Shown: positions 36,180 through 45,488 of the stretch, one piece after another
Layout of the letters: each line of letters opens with the position of its first letter
Numbering within the stretch: the first letter of the stretch is position 1
Assembly: GCA_910587075.1 (NCBI GenBank)
Contig: CAJUKE010000016.1
Coordinates: 1 to 62,854 of the forward strand
Reading direction: 5' to 3'
DNA length: 62,854 nt
From: an uncultured Muribaculaceae bacterium
GTDB lineage: Bacteria; Bacteroidota; Bacteroidia; Bacteroidales; Muribaculaceae
Notes under the pieces: generated by a model
Databases searched by the model: none
Seen by the model: the letters and a program-made list of their open reading frames with translations, nothing else
Told to the model about the DNA's origin: nothing
Program-made: the position numbers and the translations under genes

Positions 36180-36804
36180 ATGTTTATAATTAACTCCATG
36201 GGAGCTTTTATATTTAAGTTAAAGCTGGATGTAGCCCGCATAGCCTATTTGCCTTTACTTTATAAGTATAGGAACTGTCCTGATAGAAGTTCAATTGATT
36301 TGGACGTTGACAGGTGGATAAAAGAAATCGGAGCTGAAATATCAGGGCGTTCCGCTTTGGTTTATCTTTTGCGTTTCAAGCCTCAGTTCCGCAATCTGTT
36401 TTTCTTTAGAATAAAATCACATTCAAATTTATTAAAAAAGTTGTGTCCGCCTGATTCGTCTTTGACAATAGCAGATGACTGTGGCACAATAGAAGGTGGT
36501 GCGGTATATTTCGAACATGCGTTCGGTAGTCACCTGTCACTCAATTATTTAGCATCAGGGGGGGGTAATTAGGCAGCTCACTACATTCGGTGTCAAAAGC
36601 AAAAACAGACATAATCAGCGGCCATATATCGGCCGAAATGTGGATTTTGGTGCTAATGTGAATTGCATCGGAAACGTGCGCATCGGCGACAACGCCATCA
36701 TCGCGGCCGGATCGGTCGTGGTAAAGGACGTACCAGCCAACGCCATTGTCGCCGGAAATCCCGCCAAAATCATCAAATATCGCGATGAGAAAACTATAAA
36801 TTAA
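36180..36804 (+). pseudogene. Serine acetyltransferase-like hexapeptide enzyme, frameshifted in a G8 tract
   Basis: The first frame carries the N-terminal helical part and the start of a left-handed beta-helix (IADDCGTIEGGAVYFEHAFG). At G8 (36558-36565) it shifts into a stop. With seven Gs it continues as SGGVIRQLTTFGVKSKNRH, through RPYIGRNVDFGANVNCIG and AAGSVVVKDVPANAIVAGNPAKIIKY to 36804, giving 207 residues. This matches capsule-locus CysE/NeuD-type O- or N-acetyltransferases. Start at 36180 is tentative. Confidence 0.8.
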
Positions 36805-36815
36805 ATTCTGCGGAT

Positions 36816-37877
36816 ATGCGTTATCTTATCACAGTCTCTTCATTGACCCCCGGAAGCGGTCTTACCCGCTATGTGTTCAATCTGTGCGGAATACTGAAGG
36901 AGGGCAACGAATTGTTTGTCCTTACAACCCACGATGAAGGAAGGAATGAGTACGCGCTCGCGGAATTGGCAAAAATATCGCCTGATATCAAACTTATAGC
37001 GTTAGGAAGAGCTTCCAAAATCGGCAAGTACCTAAAGACGGTGGCTTGGATTCGGAAAATCTCTCCCGATATAATTATCAATAATTACAACGCCGTAGTA
37101 CAATTCGTTCTACCGTTTGTTAGCTCCAAGGCAAAGGTTGTCCATATATTGCATAACGATACCGATGACTTTTACCGCATCGGGGCCATTAATGGCAAGC
37201 GGGTAGCCGGATGGATCGCGCCTACCCAAGCTATTGCCGACCACTTCAACAGCTATACTGGCGGCAAATTTGCCTCACGAGTTGAAGTAATACCCCACGG
37301 AGTCGCTACTGCCGAATATAAGGAACGCTGTGGAGCCCCTCTTGAAATCGTTTTCGCCGGAGTTCTCTACGAGCACAAGGGCGTAAAAGTCCTCCCCGGC
37401 ATCATTAAAAAACTTCTTGGAAAAGGTATTGACCTGCGTTTCACAATAATCGGAGGCGGGATTCTCGCGGATTGGCTCCGCGAAAGTTTCTGCGGCGAAA
37501 TCGAGAGTGGAGCAGTGACAATGACAGGTGTTATTGACCATGAGCGGGTATACGCCCTTATGTCGAAAGCCGACGTATTCCTGTATCCCACCCACCTCGA
37601 TGCTTTCGGTTTGGTAATTGCCGAAGCAATGATGAATGGCGCAGTTCCTGTTGTGACTTTGCTGCCGGGAATCACCGACAACCTCGTTGACCACGGACAC
37701 AATGGTTTTCTGCTACCTCAGGATGATATCGACGCGTTCGCGGATGCCATTGAGAACATCTATAATGATTCCGAAAAACGCGACGAATTGAGCCGCAAGG
37801 CTTTTGAAAAGGCCGAGATGTCTCTCTCAATGCCGGTAATGGAAGCCAACTATCGCACCTATCTCTCTAACTTATGA
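36816..37877 (+). CDS. Glycosyltransferase family 4 protein
   Basis: 353 residues, GT-B fold. The N-terminal acceptor domain opens MRYLITVSSLTPGSGLTRYV. The C-terminal GT4 motifs are GAPLEIVFAGVLYEHKGVKVLPG and the donor-binding DVFLYPTHLDAFGLVIAEAM with the E-x7-E arrangement. It adds a sugar to the lipid-linked capsule repeat on the cytoplasmic side; donor and acceptor are unknown. Its stop overlaps the next start as ATGA. Confidence 0.9.
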   Translation: MRYLITVSSLTPGSGLTRYVFNLCGILKEGNELFVLTTHDEGRNEYALAELAKISPDIKLIALGRASKIGKYLKTVAWIRKISPDIIINNYNAVVQFVLPFVSSKAKVVHILHNDTDDFYRIGAINGKRVAGWIAPTQAIADHFNSYTGGKFASRVEVIPHGVATAEYKERCGAPLEIVFAGVLYEHKGVKVLPGIIKKLLGKGIDLRFTIIGGGILADWLRESFCGEIESGAVTMTGVIDHERVYALMSKADVFLYPTHLDAFGLVIAEAMMNGAVPVVTLLPGITDNLVDHGHNGFLLPQDDIDAFADAIENIYNDSEKRDELSRKAFEKAEMSLSMPVMEANYRTYLSNL

Positions 37878-38934
37878 AGTTTTCCATCGTCATTCCCGCT
37901 TACAATGCGGAGAAATACATTCACCACTGCCTTGATTCCGTTGTAAATCAGGATTTCCCGGCAGATCAATACGAGGTAATCGTAGTTGACGACTGCTCTC
38001 CTGACCACCAAAACGATATCATCGAGCGATATATAGGGAATTACCCCCCCCATATTCTGCTGAAAATCAATTAAATACTATCAAGAAGGATATTCCGGGG
38101 AATGAATTACCGAATGTTAGGCTTATAAAACACGACCGCAACAAGCGTCAAGGGGGCGCCCGCAACACCGGAATCGCCGCTGCCAAGGGCGAATGGATCC
38201 TCTTCCTTGATTCCGACGACTACTGGTGCCGGAACGATGTCTTAAGCACTTTTTACAAGCTGATAAATCAGTTCCCATCCTCCACAATCATCGAGTCGTA
38301 TACTCACGTTGATGTCCCTGACTGGAGTCGCCAGTCAGAACCGCCGTTAAGACCTTGCGGACAACCCAAGAGTTATTCTGGAATTGATTTCATCGTCAAG
38401 TCAGACCATTACTCTGGTTATGTATGGAGAAGCGCTTATAAAAACGAGCATATTAAAAGCATCCAATTCCGGGAGAACGTCTTTTTTGAGGATGGCGATT
38501 GGCGTTTGGAAGCTGTAAAGGGAGCCACGCAGGTAATTGAGGTTGATTTCCCTTTTTATGCGTATGTGAATAATCCCGGTAGCACAATCCGCGGAGGCAA
38601 CCTTGATGTATTCTTCGCGAATGTCGATGTAAACCTCATTATCAAAGAAATTTATCTCAAATCCGGGCATAAGGATTTAGCAAGTTACGGATTAAGCCGA
38701 GTTAAATCCAACATCCTTTCATGGATAAAGATCTCAAGGGAGTATCCAATTGTAAAGAGCGCGAGTGTGTTACGTTATGCTTCCAAAACGAATCTGTTTG
38801 ATTTGCGAGATTACGCACTGTCGGCAAAAGAGCGTTTTCTACTCGGCGCTATGAAACATTGCCCCCTGCTATTGGTTTCCGCCGTAAAGGCTGCAGTACT
38901 CACTCGCCGCAAGATTAGGAAGTTATATAGTTGA
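37874..38934 (+). pseudogene. Glycosyltransferase family 2, frameshifted in a C8 tract
   Basis: The GT-A N-terminus (MKFSIVIPAYNAEKYIHHCL, VIVVDDCSPD) runs to C8 at 38044-38051 and then shifts to a stop at 38074. With nine Cs it reads on as YSAENQLNTIKKDIPGNELP, through GGARNTGIAAAKGEWILFLD and DSDDYW, to 38934, giving 353 residues. The neighbouring paralog at 38942 has 354 and aligns codon for codon across this point. It is a strong candidate for a homopolymer-switched gene, or a sequencing miscall. Confidence 0.85.
38044..38051 (+). repeat. C8 homopolymer at the frameshift of the GT2 gene
   Basis: Eight cytosines after TTA. Nine (or six) would restore the frame. The paralog at 38942 has TGCCCCTTCTGT at the same place and no long tract. 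Confidence 0.8.
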
Positions 38935-38941
38935 TTATATA

Positions 38942-40006
38942 ATGAAGTTCTCCTTAATAATTCCCGCTTACAAAGCGGAGAAATACATTCACCACTGCCT
39001 TGATTCCGTTGTGAATCAGGATTTCCCGGCAGACCAATACGAGGTAATCGTAGTTGACGACTGCTCTCCTGACTATCAAAACGTAATTATCGAGCGATAT
39101 GCAGGGGAGTGCCCCTTCTGTTATTCTTGTGAAAGTCAGGTGAATAATATCAAAGGTGATGTTCTGAGGAATGAATTACCGAATGTTAGGCTCATAAAAC
39201 ACGAACTCAACAAGCGTCAAGGGGGTGCACGCAACACCGGCATCGCCGCTGCCAAGGGCGAATGGATTCTCTTCATTGATTCCGACGACTATTGGTGTTC
39301 ATATGATGTACTGAAGACGTTTGATCGCTTAATTAACACCTATCCTGAATCTGATATTGTTGAGGCAAGGAAATACCAAACTTCTTCTGAGTATACTTCG
39401 AATAACAGGGTTTCAGGGCCTTCTGTGGAACAAGCTAATGTAAGGCGCGTCTCTCCCAGTGAATACTATAGCAATAATCCGCACCCATGTATTGTGACGG
39501 CGGCTTTTAGAAAGGGGCTTGTTTCTGATATCAAATTCAGAGAAAACGTGTTTTACGAGGATACGGATTGGAAAATTAAAGCGTACACAACAGCCCGCAA
39601 GATTGTGACTTTTGATTTCCCTTTCTATGTTTATTTTCAAAACACAAATTCAACTACCACGTCTAAGAGCGTGAATGCGTTTGAGGACGCGATATTGGCT
39701 AATGTGATTTGTCGACAATCTTGGCAAGCATCAGGTCTGCCCGCCGATCAGATCAACCGAATACTCTCTAATGGTAAAAAGGATTATCTTAGGAGTATTT
39801 TAGGGATAAGAAACTATCCATTCGCCGATGGGAAGAGATTGCTACGAATTTTAAAGAATTCTGGTTCCCGAAATGATTTCCTTGGCGGTATGAATTTGGC
39901 CGAACGTTTTCTTTCTGGCACATCTGAACTTTTTCCATGGTTAACGACATGCATTATACACGCTGCGACCGCTTTTAAAAGGCTACTCTGCAAACTGAAA
40001 CACTAA
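38942..40006 (+). CDS. Glycosyltransferase family 2 protein (paralog of 37874)
   Basis: 354 residues, GT-A fold. VIVVDDCSPD and FIDSDDYW supply the nucleotide-sugar and metal-binding aspartates. The first ~115 codons are nearly identical at the DNA level to the preceding gene, while the C-terminal ~220 residues are largely different. A tandem duplication followed by divergence or replacement of the acceptor-side half explains this. It would add a different sugar linkage to the repeat unit (inference). Confidence 0.9.
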   Translation: MKFSLIIPAYKAEKYIHHCLDSVVNQDFPADQYEVIVVDDCSPDYQNVIIERYAGECPFCYSCESQVNNIKGDVLRNELPNVRLIKHELNKRQGGARNTGIAAAKGEWILFIDSDDYWCSYDVLKTFDRLINTYPESDIVEARKYQTSSEYTSNNRVSGPSVEQANVRRVSPSEYYSNNPHPCIVTAAFRKGLVSDIKFRENVFYEDTDWKIKAYTTARKIVTFDFPFYVYFQNTNSTTTSKSVNAFEDAILANVICRQSWQASGLPADQINRILSNGKKDYLRSILGIRNYPFADGKRLLRILKNSGSRNDFLGGMNLAERFLSGTSELFPWLTTCIIHAATAFKRLLCKLKH

Positions 40007-40009
40007 CCT

Positions 40010-41155
40010 ATGCAAAAAAAAGTCGCATTCCTTGATTTCAGTCCGATATTCGCCGGAGCCGAGCGAGTGCTCTACAACGCCATAGCCCATCTCGATCGAA
40101 GTAAATACGAGCCCATATTGGTGTTCCCATATCCGATGGAGCACCAGCGGCGCTACTCCGACCTTGGCTGCGAAACCGTTTACCTTGCCAAGTCGAAGGC
40201 CTGGTGGATGGGAAGCGACCGTTGGGCGAAACCGCTCCGTGGCACCGACTTCATAAAACGAACGGAATTCGGTCGGCGGCTCGCCCGACTGGTGCGCCGC
40301 CGCGGGATTGACATTGTCGATGTCAACCTCCTGCGCCGCGATGTCGGAATGTGGGTGTGGGCAACGCGCCGTTTCACCGACGCCAAAATTGTTGGCCACT
40401 ACCGCAGCCAGTCGCAGGGCTTCGTGCCCCCCGCCTCCGCTCAGAAGCTATTCGACGTCGTGGCCTGCGTCTCAGAGTTCTCCAGGGGCCGTTTCCGCCT
40501 CGGTGGAGTCTTCACCCGCTCCGAAGTGCTCTACGATTCGGTCGATGTCGACCTCATGCGCTGCGACAAGACCCCTGCCCAGGCAAAAGCCTCACTCGGC
40601 TATAGCCCCGACGACCTCCTCCTCGTCTCAGTCGGTCAACTTTCCTTGCACAAAGGGCATGATACGGCCATAAAGGCGTTTTCAAAAATACTCGATACCC
40701 AGCCGGATGCCCGCCTGCTAATTGCGGGAGGCGGTTCTGAAGAACTTGTCAGCCATTACAGATCGATTGCCGAAGAATTGGGAATAGCTGACAAAGTAAA
40801 CATCCCCGGAAGGCAATTGTCCGACATTCAGACCGTTTATCGTGCGGCCGATTTGACTCTTTCGTTAACTAAAGTCGGCGAGGGGTTCGGATTAGTTCCA
40901 TATGAATCAGCGTTAATCGGCACACCTTTTATCGCGCCATGCTTCGGTGCCGTTAAAGAGTTTGTCACGGATGGCAAGAACGGTCTCTTGGTTGACACCA
41001 ACAATCTTGAAGCCGTAGTCGATAAAGTAAGATTCGCTTTAACGCATCCCGAACAGCTTGCGCGGATGGTCAAAGAGTTGCAGACGGTCATAAATGGTAG
41101 CTTGCGCCCGGAGATCCTGTCTGAGAACCTTGATAAGCTATATGAGTCATTGTAA
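40010..41155 (+). CDS. Glycosyltransferase family 4 protein
   Basis: 381 residues, GT-B fold: AFLDFSPIFAGAERVLYNAI at the N-terminus, LLLVSVGQLSLHKGHDTAIK in the middle, and EGFGLVPYESALIGTPFIAP as the E-x7-E motif. Cytoplasmic capsule-repeat assembly is the likely role. The start is followed at codon 2 by A8 (40014-40021), so a one-base slip would switch the gene off near its start; the frame here is intact. GC-rich compared with the gene before it. Confidence 0.9.
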   Translation: MQKKVAFLDFSPIFAGAERVLYNAIAHLDRSKYEPILVFPYPMEHQRRYSDLGCETVYLAKSKAWWMGSDRWAKPLRGTDFIKRTEFGRRLARLVRRRGIDIVDVNLLRRDVGMWVWATRRFTDAKIVGHYRSQSQGFVPPASAQKLFDVVACVSEFSRGRFRLGGVFTRSEVLYDSVDVDLMRCDKTPAQAKASLGYSPDDLLLVSVGQLSLHKGHDTAIKAFSKILDTQPDARLLIAGGGSEELVSHYRSIAEELGIADKVNIPGRQLSDIQTVYRAADLTLSLTKVGEGFGLVPYESALIGTPFIAPCFGAVKEFVTDGKNGLLVDTNNLEAVVDKVRFALTHPEQLARMVKELQTVINGSLRPEILSENLDKLYESL

Positions 41156-41171
41156 ATAGATTACGGACAAA

Positions 41172-41906
41172 ATGATTAGTACCTTGATAAAAGATACCCT
41201 CCGGCTGGCGCATATAAAGTATCTGCGGGCAAGGGCGGCATCCAAGCCGCAACTCCCGCAGCCCGAAGGCGCTACTCTCATCGTGGCCCCGCATCCCGAT
41301 GACGAAGTCATCGGTTGCGGCGGACTGATCGCGCGCCTCGTCAGCCAGGGAAATCCCCCATATATCGTCATTATGACAGGTGGTGAAGGCTCCCACAACC
41401 AGTGTTGCTCGCTATCGTCCACCGAAATTGTCAACGCCAGGCGCGGTCTGACCCGCGATGCCTTGGAGATTCTCGGCGTTCCTCCCTCGAATATCCGGGA
41501 GCTTGATTTCCCCGACGGGGGAATCGATGCCGGACATCGACAGGTTGCCGCTCTACGTTCTGAGATAGAGGAAATCCGTCCCGACTGCGTGTTCATTCCC
41601 CATTGGGGCGAGGGGTGGCCCGATCACGTCAACACTGCCCTCATCCTCAAAAGCATCCTACCGGCCGATACCGAGGTTTGGGAGTACTGCGTATGGATGT
41701 GGTTCTACAACGTATGGAGCGGCCTCGATTGGAAAAACGCCCGTCTCCTGAAACTGACACCCTCGGAGCATTCCCTCAAACTCCGCGCCATAGACGCTTA
41801 CACGAAGCCCCTCGCACCTTGCGGGCGACCCTGGAGCGGCGTCCTCCCCCCATTGTTCTTAAAGGCGAACCGCTGGGACAACGAACTTTACTTCAAAATA
41901 AGATGA
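41172..41906 (+). CDS. PIG-L family deacetylase
   Basis: 244 residues. The zinc-binding motif APHPDDE lies at residues 39-45 and the second ligand in GWPDHVNTA near residue 150, as in the LmbE/PIG-L family that removes N-acetyl groups from GlcNAc-type sugars. In a capsule locus it would deacetylate a repeat-unit sugar or its precursor, probably before or after lipid attachment. Its stop overlaps the next start (ATGA at 41903). Confidence 0.9.
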   Translation: MISTLIKDTLRLAHIKYLRARAASKPQLPQPEGATLIVAPHPDDEVIGCGGLIARLVSQGNPPYIVIMTGGEGSHNQCCSLSSTEIVNARRGLTRDALEILGVPPSNIRELDFPDGGIDAGHRQVAALRSEIEEIRPDCVFIPHWGEGWPDHVNTALILKSILPADTEVWEYCVWMWFYNVWSGLDWKNARLLKLTPSEHSLKLRAIDAYTKPLAPCGRPWSGVLPPLFLKANRWDNELYFKIR

Positions 41907-43057
41907 ATACAGGCAAACCGGATTTCATTCTCTTTGGTGAGGGGAATTACAATACGTTGGGTGTGCTTCACCAGCTTGGAGAGCTCGGCATTGACCCGGT
42001 CCTACTCATCATAGGAAAGGCAAAAGACCGCGGTAACGGATACATAATCGGATACAGCAAATTTGCCCGGAGAATTGTAGAGGTAAGTTCGGCTGAGAAA
42101 GGGCTTGAATGGCTATCGGATAATCGCGGCCAATTTGCCAACGGCACAATTATATATCCAACCGCCGACACAACGGAGATGCTTCTTGACGGCAATCTCG
42201 ACAATCTTTCCGCCACATACGTTTTCCCGAACGCGGGCCGTCAGGGAGAAGTCACGCGTCTGATGGATAAGGAACTTCAGACCGAACTCGCCCGTCGTGC
42301 CGGACTGCGCATAATTACAAGCCAGTTTACCACATCTCCTGAGTTTTTGTTTGACAAAGTCACATACCCTTGTATGGCTAAGCCCCTTAACAGCACTAAC
42401 GGCAGCAAAGGGGATATGAAGATATGCGACAACGAGAAAGAACTTCGTCATGCTCTTGCTTCAGGAAAACAAACCCGTGACTTCATTGTGCAGCAATATA
42501 TTCGCAACGAGGCTGATCTCCTTTTCCTCGGTGTCGCGTTCGCTAATGGCGATATATGGTTGCCGGCTGTCGTTGTAAAGCCGGGTGTGTCCCCAATCGG
42601 TGAATACACGCACGCCGTTATTTCTACCGATGTGGAAAAATATCTGCCCGAAATAGAAACAGTCAGGGCTTTTGTCCGGTCAACTAATTATCAAGGCCCT
42701 TTCAGTATCGAATTCGGACTTGAGCGCGGGAAAAATTATTTCTTCGAGATAAACCTGCGCAACGATGGCACGTCTCATTACCCCCTTGCGGCTGGTGTAA
42801 ATATCGCCGGAGCTTATATCGATGGCTCAATGCCCGGTCCGGTCCCTACTTGCGTGTATGAAATGATTGACGAAGTTGGCGACCTTCGAAGAGTGCTCAA
42901 TCGCGAGATCTCATTTGGCAAATGGTTGAAAACATTCCGCAATGCCGGCTCTTACCGATTCTACAACAAAGGTGACCGCCGATTGATACCATCTTTGACA
43001 TTGATGTTTTTGAATCGAACCTTTGGTAAATTCTTGCGTATTCTTAAAAAGCATTGA
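41903..43057 (+). CDS. ATP-grasp enzyme of the capsule locus
   Basis: 384 residues. A pre-ATP-grasp Rossmann-like domain (DFILFGEGNYNTLGVLHQLG) is followed by an ATP-grasp fold: YPCMAKPLNSTNGSKGDMKI for the lysine-containing small subdomain and GPFSIEFGLERGKNYFFEINLRNDGTSH for the metal-binding E/N residues. ATP-grasp enzymes join a carboxylate to an amine. Next to a deacetylase, one can propose that it amidates the newly freed amino sugar with an amino acid, but substrates are not visible. The start is the ATGA overlap at 41903. Confidence 0.85.
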   Translation: MNTGKPDFILFGEGNYNTLGVLHQLGELGIDPVLLIIGKAKDRGNGYIIGYSKFARRIVEVSSAEKGLEWLSDNRGQFANGTIIYPTADTTEMLLDGNLDNLSATYVFPNAGRQGEVTRLMDKELQTELARRAGLRIITSQFTTSPEFLFDKVTYPCMAKPLNSTNGSKGDMKICDNEKELRHALASGKQTRDFIVQQYIRNEADLLFLGVAFANGDIWLPAVVVKPGVSPIGEYTHAVISTDVEKYLPEIETVRAFVRSTNYQGPFSIEFGLERGKNYFFEINLRNDGTSHYPLAAGVNIAGAYIDGSMPGPVPTCVYEMIDEVGDLRRVLNREISFGKWLKTFRNAGSYRFYNKGDRRLIPSLTLMFLNRTFGKFLRILKKH

Positions 43058-43062
43058 ATATT

Positions 43063-44178
43063 ATGCGTGTCCTCGTCTGCATACCATGCCTGATGACCGG
43101 GGGAACTGAGATTCAGACTCTCAGCCTCGTGGAGGCACTCGTCGGCGCGGGCCATACCGTCGGCGTGGTCTGTTATTTCGAGCACGCGCCCGAGATGGCC
43201 GATCGCTACCGCCGCGCCGGTGCCGAGGTAATCCTCCTATCGCCTGAGGGCGTGCGGCCTGTAGGCATCCGCATTACTATCGCGCACCTCTGGCGCGGAC
43301 TCCGCGGCGCGGTCAAGGGGTTCCGTCCCGATGCCGCCCACGTCCAGTATATGACCCCCGGCGCCCTTCCCGTGATAATCCTCAAAGCGCTCGGAGTAAA
43401 GAAGATAATAGCCACTACTCATACCCCTGGCGACATATACTCTCCCAACGGACTCCGCGTGATCCGCCTCCTATCCGCGACCTGCCTCACGGCCTTCCAG
43501 TGCATCACCGAGCGGGCCGAACGGAGCTATTTCGGCACCTCATCCATCTTCGACGGTAAGCTCCGCCGCCACTTCACCATCTACAACAATATCCCCTCCC
43601 ATATCACACTCCGCGATGAGCCTCGACGCCCTCTCGACTCCGCCTCGCCAATCACGGTCGGCGTGGTCAGCCGCCTGGAGCATATCAAGGGGATGGACCT
43701 CGTGGTTCCCGCCTTCGCCATCGCCGCCGAACAAAATCCTCGCCTCCGCCTGGTCGTGGCCGGCGACGGCTCACAGCGCCCCCTGATGGAAGCCCAGGCC
43801 CGCGAGGCCGGCATCGCCGACCGCGTCGAGTTCCTCGGCCGCCAACCCCAGAGCGCCCTCCCGGCTGTTTACGACCGCGTTGACATCCTCCTGATGCCAT
43901 CCCGCTCCGAGGGGTTCGGACTCACCGCCATCGAGGGCATGGCCCGCGGCTGCGTCCCCGTTGTCTCCGAAGTCGGCGGACTCCCCGAAGTAGTAACGCC
44001 CGGCACCGGTCTCCTCCACCCCTCGGAGGATGTCGCCGCCCTCGCCGAGAGAATCGTGCGCCTCGCCGCCGACCCCACACTCCTCTCAACCCTCTCTGCC
44101 GCCGCCCTCCGCCGCGCCCGCGTCTTCTCCCCCTCTGCCTACGCCGCCCAAATAAAGCAACTTTACGCTGTATTGTAA
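43063..44178 (+). CDS. Glycosyltransferase family 4 protein
   Basis: About 371 residues. N-terminal RVLVCIPCLMTGGTEIQTLS with the glycine-rich acceptor loop. TVGVVSRLEHIKGMDLVVPA and SRSEGFGLTAIEGMARGCVPV give the GT4 donor site. The ATG at 43063 is preferred to a TTG at 43054. GC-rich, unlike the following polymerase gene. Its stop overlaps the wzy-like start by one base. Confidence 0.9.
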   Translation: MRVLVCIPCLMTGGTEIQTLSLVEALVGAGHTVGVVCYFEHAPEMADRYRRAGAEVILLSPEGVRPVGIRITIAHLWRGLRGAVKGFRPDAAHVQYMTPGALPVIILKALGVKKIIATTHTPGDIYSPNGLRVIRLLSATCLTAFQCITERAERSYFGTSSIFDGKLRRHFTIYNNIPSHITLRDEPRRPLDSASPITVGVVSRLEHIKGMDLVVPAFAIAAEQNPRLRLVVAGDGSQRPLMEAQAREAGIADRVEFLGRQPQSALPAVYDRVDILLMPSRSEGFGLTAIEGMARGCVPVVSEVGGLPEVVTPGTGLLHPSEDVAALAERIVRLAADPTLLSTLSAAALRRARVFSPSAYAAQIKQLYAVL

Positions 44179-45488
44179 TGGCCTTAATTATCAATATTAT
44201 AGCCGCTATGATTTTATTTTGTTACCCATATAAGTACTATGGAGCAGGCAAAATAGTCACTGCGACTCATCCTTTCAATCGGTTAAAACAGATCTATATT
44301 AATCCCGAATTGGGATTTCTTGTGTTCAGCGTGCTTACCGCGATGGTCTTTCTCGGTCCGCTGTCGTTGGCAAAGTACGCCTATTGGATTGTATTTTTGA
44401 TAATATTGGCATTCAGCAGGCTTGAAATCAAAATGGGGGCGATAGTGGGCAGTTACCTACTGTTTGTGACTTGGGCGGTAGTTTCGGCGTTACTCTTCTC
44501 CAGCGTCAAATTTCAGGCATTAATGATGCTCATAAAGTATCTATTGCCGTTGTTTTACCTATGGTTGGGCTACACGGCTATAACCGATAGCGATGATTTG
44601 GAATATTTTATGTCGCGCACAACCGTCGGTATGTGTGTTTACGCATTAATAATCGGAGGATTTTCAGCAAAATTCCTGACTCCGTTATATGTTTTCCTAA
44701 ATTTCTCTACTGGGGCTTTATTCATTTCATTCGCTTCGCTTGCTGATTATTTTTCCGGCTTGATAGTCGTTCCGATAGGGTTGTATATTGTCACCAGGAA
44801 AAAGAAATGGCTGTATGCGGCGTTGTGGGTACTTCTTTCCACTTTATTGGAAACGGTTCGTACAGGTCTCGGCGGAATTTTTCTGGCCAGCTCTTTCTTA
44901 ATTCTCACGATATTTAGACTGAAGGCAGTTCCTTGGATTGCCGGACTGGTTATGGTTGCGGTCGCGATTGTGTTTAGTGTGCCGTCTTTTAGAGAGAAGA
45001 TGTTTACAAATGAGGATACTACTTTTGAATCATTTAGCGTCTCAGATGCCAACTTTGATAATATTCAATCGAATGCGCGTGGTTACCTGTGGGATATGAA
45101 TATGACGCGGTTTTATGATCCTCATCCTATAACTGGTTCTGGATTGGGTGAATCGGTTGAATATACGAAAGATCATACTATTCTCAAGTTAATCCATAGC
45201 GATTATGTGCAGATATTATGCGACCTTGGGTTAATCGGAATTGCGTTGTTCGGTTTGTTTGTATTAGTTACTTTATCAAGTATTATTTCGACTGCGTGGT
45301 CTGCTAATGCTCCTTTTATTTTGAAACTAACGGGAGGGATGGCTCTGGGTAGTTGTGCTGGAACATTCTTTTCAATGGCATTTGACAATGTTATCGCGTA
45401 CGCTCAACAAAGTTTCGTACTGCCATTTATACTAATAGGAATATATTTAAAAATAAAAGATTTATATGAAACAGGTCAATGGTCATAA
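44178..45488 (+). CDS. Wzy-like repeat-unit polymerase / O-antigen ligase family
   Basis: 436 residues with about ten to eleven TMs and one larger periplasmic loop near residues 280-335 that ends HPITGSGLGESVEYTKDHTI and IHSDYVQILCDLGLIGIALF. This Wzy_C/O-antigen-ligase pattern marks the periplasmic polymerase joining repeat units. It is the only polymerase candidate in the locus. AT-rich, as Wzy genes often are. The next gene starts 23 nt before its end. Confidence 0.85.
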   Translation: MALIINIIAAMILFCYPYKYYGAGKIVTATHPFNRLKQIYINPELGFLVFSVLTAMVFLGPLSLAKYAYWIVFLIILAFSRLEIKMGAIVGSYLLFVTWAVVSALLFSSVKFQALMMLIKYLLPLFYLWLGYTAITDSDDLEYFMSRTTVGMCVYALIIGGFSAKFLTPLYVFLNFSTGALFISFASLADYFSGLIVVPIGLYIVTRKKKWLYAALWVLLSTLLETVRTGLGGIFLASSFLILTIFRLKAVPWIAGLVMVAVAIVFSVPSFREKMFTNEDTTFESFSVSDANFDNIQSNARGYLWDMNMTRFYDPHPITGSGLGESVEYTKDHTILKLIHSDYVQILCDLGLIGIALFGLFVLVTLSSIISTAWSANAPFILKLTGGMALGSCAGTFFSMAFDNVIAYAQQSFVLPFILIGIYLKIKDLYETGQWS

